NCBI GenBank assembly: GCA_003184365.1
Contig: NKYR01000095.1
Coordinates: 1-64,000, forward strand
Direction of reading: 5' to 3'
Length of the DNA: 64,000 bases
DNA from: Evernia prunastri
Taxonomy: Eukaryota; Ascomycota; Lecanoromycetes; Lecanorales; Parmeliaceae
In this document: one piece after another, positions 21,512 through 32,976 of the stretch
Position numbering within the stretch: position 1 is the first letter of the stretch
How the letters are laid out: every line of letters starts with the position of its first letter
Position numbers and translations under genes: made by a program
The notes under the pieces: generated by a model
What the model saw: only the letters and a program-made list of their open reading frames with translations
What the model was told of the DNA's origin: nothing
Database searches by the model: none

Positions 21512-24403
21512 ATGTCATCCATGGAACACGCTGGTGTGAGTGTCGGCTCGGGGCCCTCGCGACGACCCGTTCGTGAGAGGAAGCCAGCCCAGCACTTTGG
21601 CCACTCTGAGCCAACTGCGGAATTGGAGGAGCTGGTGAGTAGACACCTAGTTGACGTGCTCGGGATTTGTGGCACTGACTTCTCCTAGATCGAGGCTCCG
21701 AAAGCAAGAAAGATTGCGCCCGCTATCCGCAAGGGAGGCAAAAGAGCAAGCGGCAAGCCAAGCCTGTGGGTGAGGCTGCCTCTACCTGCGCCAACGCTGC
21801 CTCAGGCGCCTCTTTTGCCCTCTGCCGGGCCTCAAGAAACACCGAAGATAAAGCTCGAGGAGAGCTCTGAAGCCCAGGCTGAGCCATCTTCTCAGAATCA
21901 GAAGAAGCGCACTGCTCCGCTAGCTGAGGATGACGATGGGTCCGAGCTGTTCGCCCCGTCATCAAGCCGAGATCCAGCACCGAAGAGACAACGTCTCCAA
22001 CCTTCGGCCCGCAAGCCAAGGGCGACTCCAAAAGCAAAGGTCGCGGTGAAGGCGGAAGAAGACGGGCGTCCAGAGACCAGGGGTCAGCCGGAGGTTTGGG
22101 CAGAGGTACACATCATTGACATATAAACTGTGAGCGTATTGCTAATCTTGAACCTATCAGGAGCGCCAGTCTTTGTGCGAGGCTTTGCCTTACTATAACT
22201 CGTACGAATCATCGGTGTACTCTTGGGGTACCATTCACGGCAAAGGTGGCTACGTCTTCGCCTTCCTTCTGGACAACGACAATGACGACAGGGGCTACAT
22301 GGACGAGAAAGTCGTCATCACCAGAACGTAAGTGTCAATTGGGAATGGTGAAAGATTTCTCTGATGCTAATGCACGCCGCAGTGGTGGTGGCGTGAAGCT
22401 CAACGCCCAGACAGGGCAGATGGAGCAAATGGACGACCAAGATAGTGACTCAGCTAAAGTCACCATCTTCTCGAACAACCAGAGGGAGATGGTCCCGATC
22501 ATCCTAATTGTCGGTCTGTATTTCGGTGTCTTGTCTGGATCATGAAGATACTAAAGATCATGCAGGTGCCAAGAACAAGCATTGTCCTACGCGTGTGCCT
22601 CACCGCTACAACGTGTTGGGCACGTTCCACGTGACAGATTCTTGGTCCGAGAGGGTCAAAGGAAAGATGATCTGCCGAGTTCGCTTTGAAATGCTTGACC
22701 TCAAAGCGCCAAGTTGGTGGGGCGTCAATGGATCGCCACTACCCACGCGATCACCCGACTACGCCACAAAGGCACCAGTTCACACCTGCTCCGCTTGTGG
22801 CACTTCGAGCAAGCAGCGCTATGTACCAGGATGGTTGTGCGCGAACGAGAGCTGCGAAAGCTTTTCAAAGCTCAATGGAGAAGCGGTCAATGACCCTCCA
22901 GCATTTGATCCGCTATTTCTCGGCGAGAGGAATAAGTGGCCTGCGCAGGTTAAGGCTCCGTTCCCTTTGAAGCCGGCGCCACCTACCGCCCTGCTGAACA
23001 GCCCAGAGATGGAGACATCGCCATCGGCGTGGAAAGGGATGGTCTGCCCTCGTTGCGGCAGATGCAACTCAAGGACCGAGTGGGATGAGTGGAAATATCG
23101 AACCGAAGGTTGCACCTTCGAGATTCCTATTCACCACACCGCTCGTCCTGCAAGCGCTCTGGCACCAGAACACGCTTTCGAAGCTGAGGGCCATGCTTTG
23201 TCTTTTGACAGGTGGGAAGAACCTGTTGTCCGTACCAAGCTTGAGTTTCATGGGTACTGGCGGAAGGGGACATATGAGTTGTTTCCAGGCAATTTCATCA
23301 CCCACTTTTTCGCCAACAAAGAGATAAACAGGCAGCCTGGCGGGGCCGATGAGATTCTGGAGGGGTTACAGAAGTCGAAGATGGGCATGAAGCGGCATCC
23401 GCTCGAGAACAGCCCTGGTAAGTGTCTTCATGGGCACTTCTCGCACACGATGCTAATCCCGAGCAGTTGAGGGTGTCATGATGACAAGGCACTTCGGAGT
23501 GAACTATGTATGTTGCTGCAACATCTCCAAATAACAATCATCAACTAACACATGTAAAGGGCTTGCCATACAACTTCGTCGCCGCGCCCGACTCCAAGGG
23601 CTTCTCGGACGCTCCGCCCGCCATCATGGATGCCCTGAGCCGCTTGACATGGGCCGGACAAGATGCAGTCCAGGACGGCTCGTACCGTCCGTTCAACGAA
23701 CTGCTCTGCCTAGGTTACATGGAGAACCAGCAGATCGGGGTGAGTCACTTCCCTGTCCCTGCCGTCCCCCCCCCTCTCAATTGCTAACGAGCTCAAGATG
23801 CACGACGACGGCGAGAAAGACCTCGGACCTGACGTCGCCTCGGTATCGGTCGGTGGGGCCGCCACCATGAAGTTCCGGATCAAGTCGAAGCACTGGGAGG
23901 CCAGCCGCCTCACCACCGCCAACTACGACCCCACGCACTGGGTGGTGCCGGGCTCCCAAGCCTGGAAGATACGCGTCGCCGCCAACGACCTCTACCAGGC
24001 CGGCCGCACGCAGGAGTACGACGCCGCCAAGAACGAGCTCGTGGCATTCTTGGCCAGCAAGGCCGAGCAGAAGAAACAAAACGGGCCCGCGGTCCTGTCG
24101 TTGGAGCTCCGCCACGGGGACGTGGTCGTCATCCACGGCGAGCGGATCCAGCAGATCTACGAGGTTTGTTGTGCCCTTTTTTACGTTTGAGGTGCGGAGG
24201 GAGCTAATGGTGCGCTTTTTCAGCACGGTGTCCAGCCCAAGGGGAAGCTGCGGTTCGGACTGACGGGGCGGTATATTAAGCCGGAGAATATTCCAAAGTC
24301 GGAGCATTGGAAGGGGGAGTTCACTATCGCGCCGGAGAAGGTTTATGATGGTGATATGGCGCTTTTTAGAGCGAACTTTCCGGAGGAGGAGGATGAGGAA
24401 TAG
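21512..24403 (+). CDS. AlkB-like 2OG/Fe(II) dioxygenase with zinc-ribbon-like cysteines
   Basis: Nine exons (21512-21634, 21689-22105, 22161-22327, 22383-22513, 22566-23417, 23467-23507, 23560-23739, 23798-24163, 24224-24403) join in phase to 818 residues. Residues 1-180 are basic and disordered, with Lys-Arg-Gln-Arg-type nuclear-localisation candidates. The middle carries two cysteine clusters, Cys-Ser-Ala-Cys...Cys-Ala-Asn-Glu-Ser-Cys and Cys-Pro-Arg-Cys-Gly-Arg-Cys, likely zinc sites. The C-terminal third is AlkB-like: Gly-Tyr-Met-Glu-Asn, then His-Asp-Asp (iron HxD), Val-Ser-Val-Gly, Leu-Arg-His-Gly-Asp-Val-Val-Val, the distal His of Glu-His-Gly-Val-Gln-Pro and Arg-Phe-Gly-Leu-Thr-Gly-Arg for 2-oxoglutarate. 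AlkB enzymes oxidatively demethylate nucleic acids or proteins; the substrate here is unknown. Both iron histidines lie at the first or second codon of their exons. The start could instead be 21428. Confidence 0.8.
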
Positions 24404-25455
24404 GCGGGAAGGGTTTGCTGGAGGGGAGCGCACATTTGAGGCACTTTGTTGCGATTTGGTTAGGGGTCGTACATTCATTATACTCGTTTTTGACAATTTT
24501 GGAAACGACCGATTCACTCTTGATGCCTGATCTCTCGGCTCTGCACATATGAATATTTCCCAGCGGTGAATGAACACACGTTACGTACTACTTACTGACT
24601 TACATAACAACTCATCCAAAGACCAGATCACCACCACCACCAGCGGAGCTTGCGCCCCTCCTTGCTTCCAAATTTCGGTTCGTTCGGCTCCTCTGGTTTC
24701 GTAGGTCGCACGCCGGGTTTTTGCAAACGTTCGGTTGGTGGACTTGCTATGCGAGCGTGTAATGATAACGCTTTGGGCGGTTCTTGTCTTGTTGGTGGTA
24801 TATGTGGTTGAGGGCGGGACTGGTGGTTTTTGATGGTAGAGCAAGCGGGGTTTATGCTCGTGTTTTGGCGGCTGGGTCTGTCTTTGGACTTTTGTGAGTG
24901 CGTGTTATGGTGGCGGATAATACTGTTGTAGATCTCCCACTTTACATCTTGGAGTGGGGGGTTTGACCTCCATTTGCCTTTCCATACGTCCAAGTGGCAT
25001 ATAGGCTGGCATTCGGTGTGCCTCGTTGACGCTCTCTTCTTTTGGATTTAGGGGTCTGGTCGCTGCGGTTGCGTTGACGTGGGGTTTGGGGTCGAGGTGC
25101 GACCGGCGGTGCGGAGGGCTGCAGTTTTAAAGAAGGTGGCTCACAGGTGCAGCTTAAAACCTACTAGAAAGGTAGCGCATGGCTTGTTGAGTGGCTACTT
25201 GATACACTGTTCCATGAGCGGTGCTTGGGCTACGTATACTTGTATAGCCTGTGCCAAAGAAAAGAAAAGAAGACGTAACATAAAACCATACAACACAGGT
25301 ACCCTGCTGGGCTTAGAGGGTTTGTAGCCACTACGCGTGGACAGGAGGTAGTAAGGTCTTGTACTTTGCAGAGGCGAACTCCTACAGGGGGCAGAATCTT
25401 GAGAGGTCGCCGTGGCCATCATGCTCCATAGCATCATCGCCCCAAAAAACAACTC
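24404..25455. other. Gene-free interval
   Basis: Between the dioxygenase stop and the 3' end of the secreted-protein gene on the opposite strand. Frames of 80-120 codons on the minus strand (24581-24993) are low-complexity, rich in Thr, Pro and Lys, and were not accepted. Confidence 0.45.
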
Positions 25456-26019
25456 TCAGCCTATGGATAGACCCCCACTTCCACCCAGATCTCTAGGCCT
25501 AAACATCCTCAACCTCCCAAGCTGCCCCCTTCCCGACTTATGAATCGAAGCAAAGATCTGACAAGGCCCCACCTCCCCGTTTATCAGAGTCACCCACCCC
25601 TCCATCGCATCCAGCACCACCCCGTACGTCAAGTGCACCAGCACAGGACTCGATTCTATGAGGATGTCCCATTCCTCGCCCTCGACATCATCGGAGATGG
25701 TCTGGATGATCGGATCGTCTTTTGCGAGTAGCTGGCCGTCGCCCTTCTCTGCGATGTGATCCGCCATCCGTGTTCGGATTGCGTTGATGGCTGTCTTGAG
25801 ATCTTGCCGGGGGATTTGGAAAAAGGGGAAGTAGTTGATGTAGAGGGTTGTTTGCGTTCCGCGGACGCGGTAGGTGAGGGTGGGGTTTGCAGCCGCGGGG
25901 GAGATGTTGTGGGGTGTTTGGGGGGAGGTGAGGTTTCGTGGGGAGATGGGCAGGATTAGCGCATGGATAGTTGCGACGATGGAGAGCAGCTGGAGCAGAG
26001 ATATCGGGGTTGAAAGCAT
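25456..26019 (-). CDS. Predicted secreted protein, unknown family
   Basis: Single-exon gene of 187 residues. Residues 1-20 (Met-Leu-Ser-Thr-Pro-Ile-Ser then a Leu/Ile/Val/Ala core ending His-Ala) form a credible signal peptide. Two Asn-X-Ser/Thr sites follow in the first 40 residues. The mature part has a mixed alpha/beta composition with only one cysteine and no motif that I recognise. Its length, the clean frame and the coding bias against surrounding DNA support a real gene. It may be an extracellular or cell-surface protein of a lineage-specific fungal family. Confidence 0.6.
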   Translation of the reverse strand: MLSTPISLLQLLSIVATIHALILPISPRNLTSPQTPHNISPAAANPTLTYRVRGTQTTLYINYFPFFQIPRQDLKTAINAIRTRMADHIAEKGDGQLLAKDDPIIQTISDDVEGEEWDILIESSPVLVHLTYGVVLDAMEGWVTLINGEVGPCQIFASIHKSGRGQLGRLRMFRPRDLGGSGGLSIG

Positions 26020-28077
26020 CGATGCTTTATGTTTGGGGGTTTGAGGAAATGAGACGGGGTGGAAAAGGAAGAATGTGAAACTGACAGGTTATGCAGGCAG
26101 GTTCTTCTTGTACTCTAGTGCTCTGTTCACCTCGGCGCGAGTATGCACCAAATGACGGAAGAAGATCTCATCACGGTGGGTGTCGGAAGATACAGATGAT
26201 ATGGCCAAGCTCGCAAATCAGAAGCGTTGCTCTGGGACAAACATCGCTAATGGGACAGCATCCTGAATTCTTAATGGAATGGTGAATTAATGCTGGCAAT
26301 GGTAGCATTGCGACACTCTCTAGAAAACTGCCATGCCCCGCAGCAAGACAATTAGTGGTCCGCTCCGTAGACTTGCGAATCCGAGATGAAAAGTGCAAGA
26401 GTAGTCGCTAGAAGCAAAAAGACGCTCCAAATATACGCGCGAAGCCAAACATGGCGTTTATTTCGCTACACCCACTAGCGCGTAATCTATCTAGCTCAGC
26501 CTTACAGTAGCACAAGCTTATGCGCTTGTCAGTTTCAGACTTTCACTAGGCTTTTTCTTTGCAGGTTCGTCATCTTCTCATGGCAACAATTGAGGATATC
26601 CACAGCTCTATATTTTACTCATTCTACGACGGTGGTACGTGCTTTCCTCCCGCGGTGAGTACTGCAAATCTCTTAAACTCCTTCGTTCAACAACTATCCC
26701 GTTCCGTCAGACCCATTGCAATGATTGTCTCAGATGGCAGCGATTGGAGTATCCAAAGCTTTTGTTCTCAGTGCACTGTGGAAGTGGTGTCACACCCTGG
26801 TTGGTCAGAGTGACTACCCTCGACATCCCTCATTCGATGCCCCATGACCCATTCGATGGTTTGTCGATCCCTAAGGGAGCTAGCTTCTCTTTGAAGGACA
26901 TGTCCAGCATCATTTACCTCACCGATGGTATGGTTGGGAAGATATGTTAATCAATTCTAGCCTTGACGCGATATCTGGGTAGACAGAAATTGAAATGTGT
27001 CTCTGCAAGCGTTCTGTCAATCATCGATACGCTAATGATGTTTGGTGTGCTGGACGTGGTTGCGGAGACTATCCGATCGACGACTTGACTAGAGTGCCGT
27101 CATCTCTCCTTCACCTTCCTCTGTTACAGTCTTGGCATCGAGTATTCACTCGCAGCAAGACAAAGATAGAAAGACAGGATTGTGCCGAGAATTTCAATCA
27201 TACGGCAGGAGCATGTAGGCCTACTCTACATCATGGAGCGTGTTACGATAGAACGGCATGGTCCTGAAAGAGAGAAGGTGCTGTACCTTCGGCGGCGATA
27301 TGTTGTACCAGTCCTTGCTGATGGACATCTTTGCCTTGCATGTTCGACTTCGAGGATGCCGATACCACTTACCCCCCTTACTTGTACGACCATGAAACGC
27401 CAGGATGAGTTTGACTTACATCTAATTCTTGGCCTAGAGAGGGTCGCCCCGAGGAGAGACGGCACGGGTGTTGGTATTATGTATCTTGCTGCATTCCGCT
27501 AGGCGGAAGATCAAATTGAAGCATAGAAACACGTGGTTTTTCCATCATGAGTGGCACGGTCTGGACTGACCGCAGTACTACCAGATCGTTTCCGAGAGAC
27601 TAAGGAAACTTTTAAGGTAGCGAGGGAGATTGCGCAAGCTCATGCACAATCATGTGGATCTACTACCCCTACAAGTAGAGCAAGACATTGCCCGCTTGGG
27701 TAAGACGGCAGTCGGATTGGCGCAAGGCCAAGAAAATCTGACCAATTGGCACGAGGTCGTTATTACGAATGTACGACTCATCTGCTTGCCGCTTGTCTCT
27801 ATAATCACGCCCACAACTTCCAGATGCGGGTATTCGGAGCGGCTCACGTATGCATAAGGACGCGCAAAACGGATGCCCCTGTGCTAGAGTAGCTTAAAGT
27901 CCTAGTTTACAATTGCGCTTCCAGTAGAACCCAGAGATCACGCCTTGGTCTTGAGGCGCACACGCGATGTCAGTCTCATCTATATTGCATTTATGATTCC
28001 TCGTCTCAGAAAAGAAATGTGGATCGAGGAATCCTTGATTACCGTGAACTAGTGCAGTTGCGGATGACTTCGCCGGA
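26020..28077. other. Interval with possible gene relic
   Basis: Short plus-strand frames between 26579 and 27502 read like scattered protein pieces (for example 26639-26950 and 27182-27502, the latter ending in Asp-Gly-Thr-Gly-Val-Gly-Ile-Met). No consistent exon chain with good splice sites joins them and the family is not recognisable. This may be a decayed gene or chance. The rest of the interval shows nothing. Confidence 0.25.
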
Positions 28078-29111
28078 ATGGTATCGAAATACGCTCTGGG
28101 ATATGCTTCTTGCATTGGGACTTTGGTGCTTGCAAAACCTTTAGCACTCAATTCAAGCGAGGCTTATAAAAGTAGCCTTTACACAAAACTTAGCCTACCG
28201 TCGGATCTCCAGGCGTTAGATCTGAACTCATTGTCTCCGTCGAACGGACCTACTGCATCGCTCAATGTGACAGGTGGTCCAGATTTACATATACAATGCG
28301 ACGGCGCCTCCTACGGCTTCGACCTGGACATTGAAGACTGCGAGAGGGCGAAAGCATATGTCCCTCCAGGTTCCGAGCAAGTCCAATGGGCGGAGCGTCA
28401 CACGGGCTGGCAGAAGCGAATAATGCCTTTGCCCTACAGGTCCATGGGCGACAAAGCGGTCTGCTATGTCCAACCACTCCTCGTCGACGGTGCTACCTCT
28501 GCAAAGGCAAGTTTCAATGACATTCGCAATACGGCCGCAGCGATTCGACATAGATGCTTTTCCGGTGGAAAATTGCAGGGTGGGATTGCTACGAACATAG
28601 GTGGGTAGCAGAATCCGTTACTGAAGGTTCACGATACTATCGTTGGATCTTGATGCTACGGCTTGCATAGTCCAACTGTACTGACTCCTTATGTTACACA
28701 GGCGGAGACAACAATCTTGCTGTCGTAATGGGCGCCTACCATGCACCATCAGAAATAAGCTGTACTGGACGCGTTGAGTCCTGGGCATCTTGCCAAGATG
28801 TCTTGCTTGATATGCCGACCACCAGTGAGAACGAAAGCTTTGGCCCCGAAAGCGATCCGACTGCAGAGGTCTTGCTACCGCAACTTGTCCAGTCAGGTAA
28901 GCCGATCAACGAAACATCCAGTCTACTCTCCTCCTCTCTGATGGTTTGTCCAACAGAGGACGCCTACTGCTCCCTGCGGATAATCGGCACCTCTCCCAGC
29001 TCGGACACGACCACATGGTATGATGTTTGGCAAGCAACCACCGCTCTTTGGTCCGTCTGCGTCAGACACGGGCAAGCTGGCAGTCTAAGCCGTCTAGGCA
29101 AGTCCTCGTGA
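28078..29111 (+). CDS. Predicted secreted protein, three exons
   Basis: Exons 28078-28600, 28702-28896 and 28957-29111 join in phase to 290 residues; donors GTGGGT and GTAAGC, acceptors CACAG and AACAG. A short hydrophobic N-terminus (residues 5-24, ending Lys-Pro-Leu-Ala) looks like a signal peptide, followed by a Ser/Leu-rich linker with Asn-X-Ser/Thr sites. The core, from about residue 70, runs Leu-His-Ile-Gln-Cys-Asp-Gly-Ala-Ser-Tyr-Gly, Cys-Glu-Arg-Ala, Pro-Leu-Pro-Tyr-Arg, Cys-Tyr-Val, and Gly-Gly-Ile-Ala-Thr-Asn-Ile-Gly-Gly-Asp-Asn (spanning the first splice). This arrangement is familiar from secreted proteins of plant-associated ascomycetes that have no known activity, so function is left open. 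There are about eight cysteines, probably disulphide-bonded. Confidence 0.7.
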
Positions 29112-30019
29112 CACAGAGCGATGAAGCGTGTGGCTGATCTCTTTCCGAGCATAGGGGACGCGAGCAAGCTTCTCCTGACAATGACCGCTTTTCCTAATAG
29201 ACAAGCCAAAGATTCTGAACCATTACACGCGCCTTCCTATCTGACTCATGCAAAGGGATTGCTGAACCTTGCGCCTCCTTGATCTGCGAGTCGACCGAAG
29301 CATATGGTCGAGGGATTGGGTCAGCGGGCAGGCCAGGCCGCCGACTGCGGGGGGGGGGGGGGGAATCAAAAAGTTACTGTTTTCTTGGCTTTCAAACGTA
29401 CGTCGGTCGGTACGGGAGTCACAGGACGGAATCACCATGCGAGAGGGGAGACTTTACACCTTTCAAGTCGTATATGGTGGAGCAAAAAGCGCGATTGGAT
29501 TATATACAGTGATGGCCGATTCGGCCGGTTGAACAATGAGTTTACGAATACCTTCCTGTATTACGAACATATCAGGAAAATGGGAACACCCAACCTCATG
29601 GGTTCTGCGCATACGTCTGTACCGTGTCGTTTTTGCTGTAAGCAATAACCGTCAACTCAGCGTTGGGATCTCTGCACAAATATCCGGCCAGCCACAGCTG
29701 ATTGAAAGACATGACGAGTGCTGAAGCATTCCGCAGTCAAAGCATAGAAGCCTCTGTTACCAGCACCAACCATTGCTGGACTGCTACAATAGAATCAGGG
29801 TTGAGGAGATGATGCAAAAGCTGAGAAAGGGGTGTGTGCGTCATTGTGGGCATGGGCGTGAACGACCGAGCGATACGGTTTTGCACTCTCTTGACGACAC
29901 ATTTCGGGCGTGGGTTTTATCTGAAGAGAGGAGGACGAGTAGAGGTCAAGAGCTGCGTTTATGTCTTTTGGCTCTGAACCCTCTCGGTGAGGGAGGCATG
30001 GGCTGGACACATAAGTCAT

Positions 30020-30425
30020 AGTCAGCCTTCGCATTTCATCATGGACAGTGACCAGAACAGCTGAAAATATGTAAATGTGAGTGCGGGGCCAGCTCTCCGA
30101 AGAGGCATATGTAGACTCCCCAGTATTGAGAAAACTCCCATAATTGTGCAGCATAGATCTGAGGTGAAAGCTAAAGCTACTTTATACAGGCGCAGGCTGG
30201 CGGGAAAAGGATGCTATGATTCTGCAAGAGATGGAATCGAACGGAGAGCCGAATACAGCTGGGAAGTCCATAGGTATAGAACTCCCATCAAGACACGAGC
30301 CACGTCCCTCTGTGCGAAATATCCATGCTATGCGAAATGACCATACAATGCGAAATTGCCATGCTATGCGAAATTTCCATGCTTATGCGACCGACTAACC
30401 CGCAGTCCCACTGTGGCAAACTAAT
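30020..30425 (-). repeat. Dispersed repeat, copy B (inverted)
   Basis: The reverse complement aligns by eye with 459-1135 once the insertion there is removed: shared GCCACAGTGGGACTG start, TTCGCATA-type units, GGCTCTCC, CCTGTATA, TCTATGCTGCACA, TATGCCTCTTC and CAGCTGTT blocks in the same order. Length is about 405 bp. No open frame and no obvious inverted termini, so it may be a SINE-sized or solo-terminal-repeat element. Confidence 0.6.
30313..30390. repeat. 18-nt tandem repeat, about four copies
   Basis: TGCGAAAT-type units begin at 30313, 30331, 30349 and 30367, an exact 18-nt period, with a fifth partial unit at 30386. Each unit is TGCGAAATNNCCATNCNA. It lies inside dispersed repeat copy B; copies A and C have degenerate versions of the same units. 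Confidence 0.85.
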
Positions 30426-31470
30426 CATGTACAGATGCAAGGTCATTCTTGTTGTGGAGGTTCCACCACGCAAAGAAGTGGGGGAATTCAATCTGTACAA
30501 TAGCTCACGATCAACTTGGTAAGCTCTACTACGAGCGAGACGTCCCCTGTCTAACTACTACAAGCGGCAAGCAACTCTTTTGGGACACTCTTTCATTTTC
30601 TGAGTTGACCCATCGATACTACGGTAGTGAGGTCATCTCTGTCGACCGAGGGGCCCTTCTCCTTTGGAACTGAGCACCACAGGACGCCATTGGTCCTGCC
30701 GGGAAATATCCAAGCTCCTTGGGCGACTAAGGTAGATTAGCAATGCCGTCAGAAGGTCAGTCCTTGAAGCTAAGATTCAGGTCCTTGCGATGATTGACGT
30801 CCTTTGCGGAGAAGCAATGCGATGAGTAGCGGCGCAGATTTGAAGACATGAAACGGCGTCTAACAGGATGAACGCCGGAAAAGACATGCTTCGTCGTAGA
30901 AGATTGGTGTTTGATCTGGTCAAGTCAAAGATGTGAGGGCATGCAGACTGATAGGAGGGTTTCCTGGCTGACAGTCTGCGGTACTGCTATCCTGCTATCC
31001 AGCTCATGTCCCGACGTGATAGGGACTCGTTCACTTCGTACAAGTTGAATCCGCTCCACTTGCCTTTTTGTGACTCGGGTTTCGCAAAAAAGTCAGTGCT
31101 TCGGGGGGGGGAATAAGCATATTGTATTCTTAGAACAATGCGAGCAATGCTCACTCTGACACTCATGCTTAAGATGGCGCTTTTAAGTACACATTCACCC
31201 ACGCCGGCGCATGTCTTGACATACGCGCGCCTGTTGATTTCGTCATGCCACGTTCTATCTGCAAGGTACCTGATAGCGGCTAAATGTTTCAACTTCTTTG
31301 CAGTAATGAGGGAGGCGTAGGATAATTTGTTTCTTATAAGATAGGGGCTGTTCCCCATCCCACCGTAAAGACCGTCTCGCTTTTTCCATTTTTTCGTGTC
31401 GTTCAACATCTTCCTCTCTTTTCAACAGTCTCTACAATCGAAACCGACCTTCACACGCTCGTTTGACACG

Positions 31471-32208
31471 ATGTTGGCTTCTCACGGGATTTTGGCTGGT
31501 GGTTTGTTTCTTCAGGGCGCCATTTTGAGTCTGGCGTCTCCACTTCTTGGTGAAAGAGACAACAGTCACCACCTCAAGTGCACAAACGCGCCGAGTGTAG
31601 TTGCAGGATAGTGAGTACGTCCATGCTTTTCTGCTTTTTCACCCATTGCTGACCAGATCTCATGAAGCTACGTCGATCCTAAAGATGCGCAACCCCCAAG
31701 CTCGACATCAGCAACATGCCAAGCGGAATATCAATACCTTTACTGCGTCCCGGGCACTTACACCTACATTTTCTTCGGAACCATCAAGCCCTCACTACAG
31801 CCCAGTACCTCCTACGCCACCGCGCTCAACAGAAGCATCGCATATATTCAGCAGCATATCGAGTCATCTGGCGACGGTACTATTCCCGGTGGTCTCCAAT
31901 ATATTGTCAACACGAGCACAGGCGTTCAGATATACGCGGAGGATGCTAACAAGCATCATCTCACGTGGGGGGTCTTTGGAGCTGCGTTGCAAGGGCTCAA
32001 TGCCTGGATGGCGGATACGGATAACGGGTACTCAGATGCCACGTTCCAGATCAACGATGGGAAGAACGAGGTTGGGAATGGATACATCGGGTCAGTGGAT
32101 CAGGATGGGGTCTGTGTATTCGGGTATGCCGCTATACAGGATACTCCCTGTGTGGCTGTGGACTCAAAGGGTAGTGTCTACGGAGCCCAGGAGGTCGCGG
32201 GGTGTTAG
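31471..32208 (+). CDS. Predicted secreted protein, two exons
   Basis: Exons 31471-31610 and 31668-32208 (donor GTGAGT, acceptor ATGAAG) join to 226 residues. Residues 1-24 form a strong signal peptide (Leu-Ala-Gly-Gly-Leu-Phe-Leu core, Ser-Leu-Ala-Ser-Pro cut region). The mature protein starts with a Cys-containing segment and has Thr-Cys-Gln-Ala-Glu-Tyr-Gln-Tyr-Leu-Tyr-Cys, a helix, Thr-Trp-Gly-Val-Phe-Gly-Ala-Ala-Leu-Gln-Gly-Leu, Phe-Gln-Ile-Asn-Asp-Gly, and a Cys-rich end finishing Val-Ala-Gly-Cys. Six cysteines suggest three disulphides. The family is not identified; it resembles unnamed secreted proteins common in Pezizomycotina. An inner frame at 31601-32224 is a shadow. Confidence 0.75.
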
Positions 32209-32976
32209 TCTTGATGATGATTGATAGCTCCATGATTGTGACACTGTTGCATGTCTTTAGAACAAAAGGTCCCGAACAACATGAAGGCTCAGAGTTGTAT
32301 TTGGTGAATATTCAAGAGAAAAAGGCGTGCTAGTTAGATTCGCCTTCCAAGTAGAGGGATTCTTGAGATGTTCACGCAAGCTACCCAGCTTTGACGCTAA
32401 GAAATGCGCCTATCTGCTTGCTCTACAGTATATGAAGTTCTGAACAGGCTGGCGCGTCACCCACACCGACAGCAGAGTACCTCTCTTTCGCAAGCCGAAG
32501 ACTCTTCGGCTTACGTATGACATGACTTGGCATGCCTTTGCGAGTAATGTGACGGTTGGTCTCCGGCCCCAATGTTTGGTCCCTCCCCGCCGCTGGAGAC
32601 GCACGAGATGAGCGAAACAGCCACTGCAATCGGCCCTCAATGTCAATGCGACTCCGAAGGTCGATGACCTCGTTGTTTCACCTTGAAATACTCTCGCAGA
32701 TCAGTTCCAATACATGTCTTTGGAATGTTTCAGATTGCTCCATATCGCCGCGGCGGTCATTGACCGTAGGAACACTCCGCTGCAACGCGGAGTGATTAGT
32801 ACCCCTTGTGTATGAGACTCTCCACTCTAGCTTGCGTCATGCTGACATCTCACTGTCAGAGGTTGTTTCAGGAGAGCACCTGATATATAGCGCTGAGGTT
32901 TACCTTCTTCGGTTCCGACAACCAAGCAAACACTGCCTTCCTCTACCTACTACCTTAACCTCCCTACACCGCACCT
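32209..32976. other. Intergenic, upstream of thioesterase
   Basis: No gene seen. AGCCGAAGACTCTTCGGCT at 32491-32509 is a perfect hairpin and CCGCTGCAACGCGG at 32778-32791 a smaller one. The final stretch before 32977 is pyrimidine-rich, as expected for a fungal leader. Confidence 0.4.

Larger units (their letters stand above)
29112..31470. other. Gene-free interval with repeats
   Basis: No gene recognised. It holds a poly-G run (29349-29363), dispersed repeat copy B (about 30020-30425) and, within it, an 18-nt tandem array. Frames crossing the poly-G run are artefacts. Confidence 0.5.

Noticed and set aside
26579..27502. Possible multi-exon gene
   Set aside because: Fragments look protein-like but no chain of credible splice sites joins them and no family is recognisable; kept only as a possible relic.
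30313..30390. CRISPR-like array
   Set aside because: An 18-nt head-to-tail tandem repeat without unique spacers in a fungal genome; it is a minisatellite.
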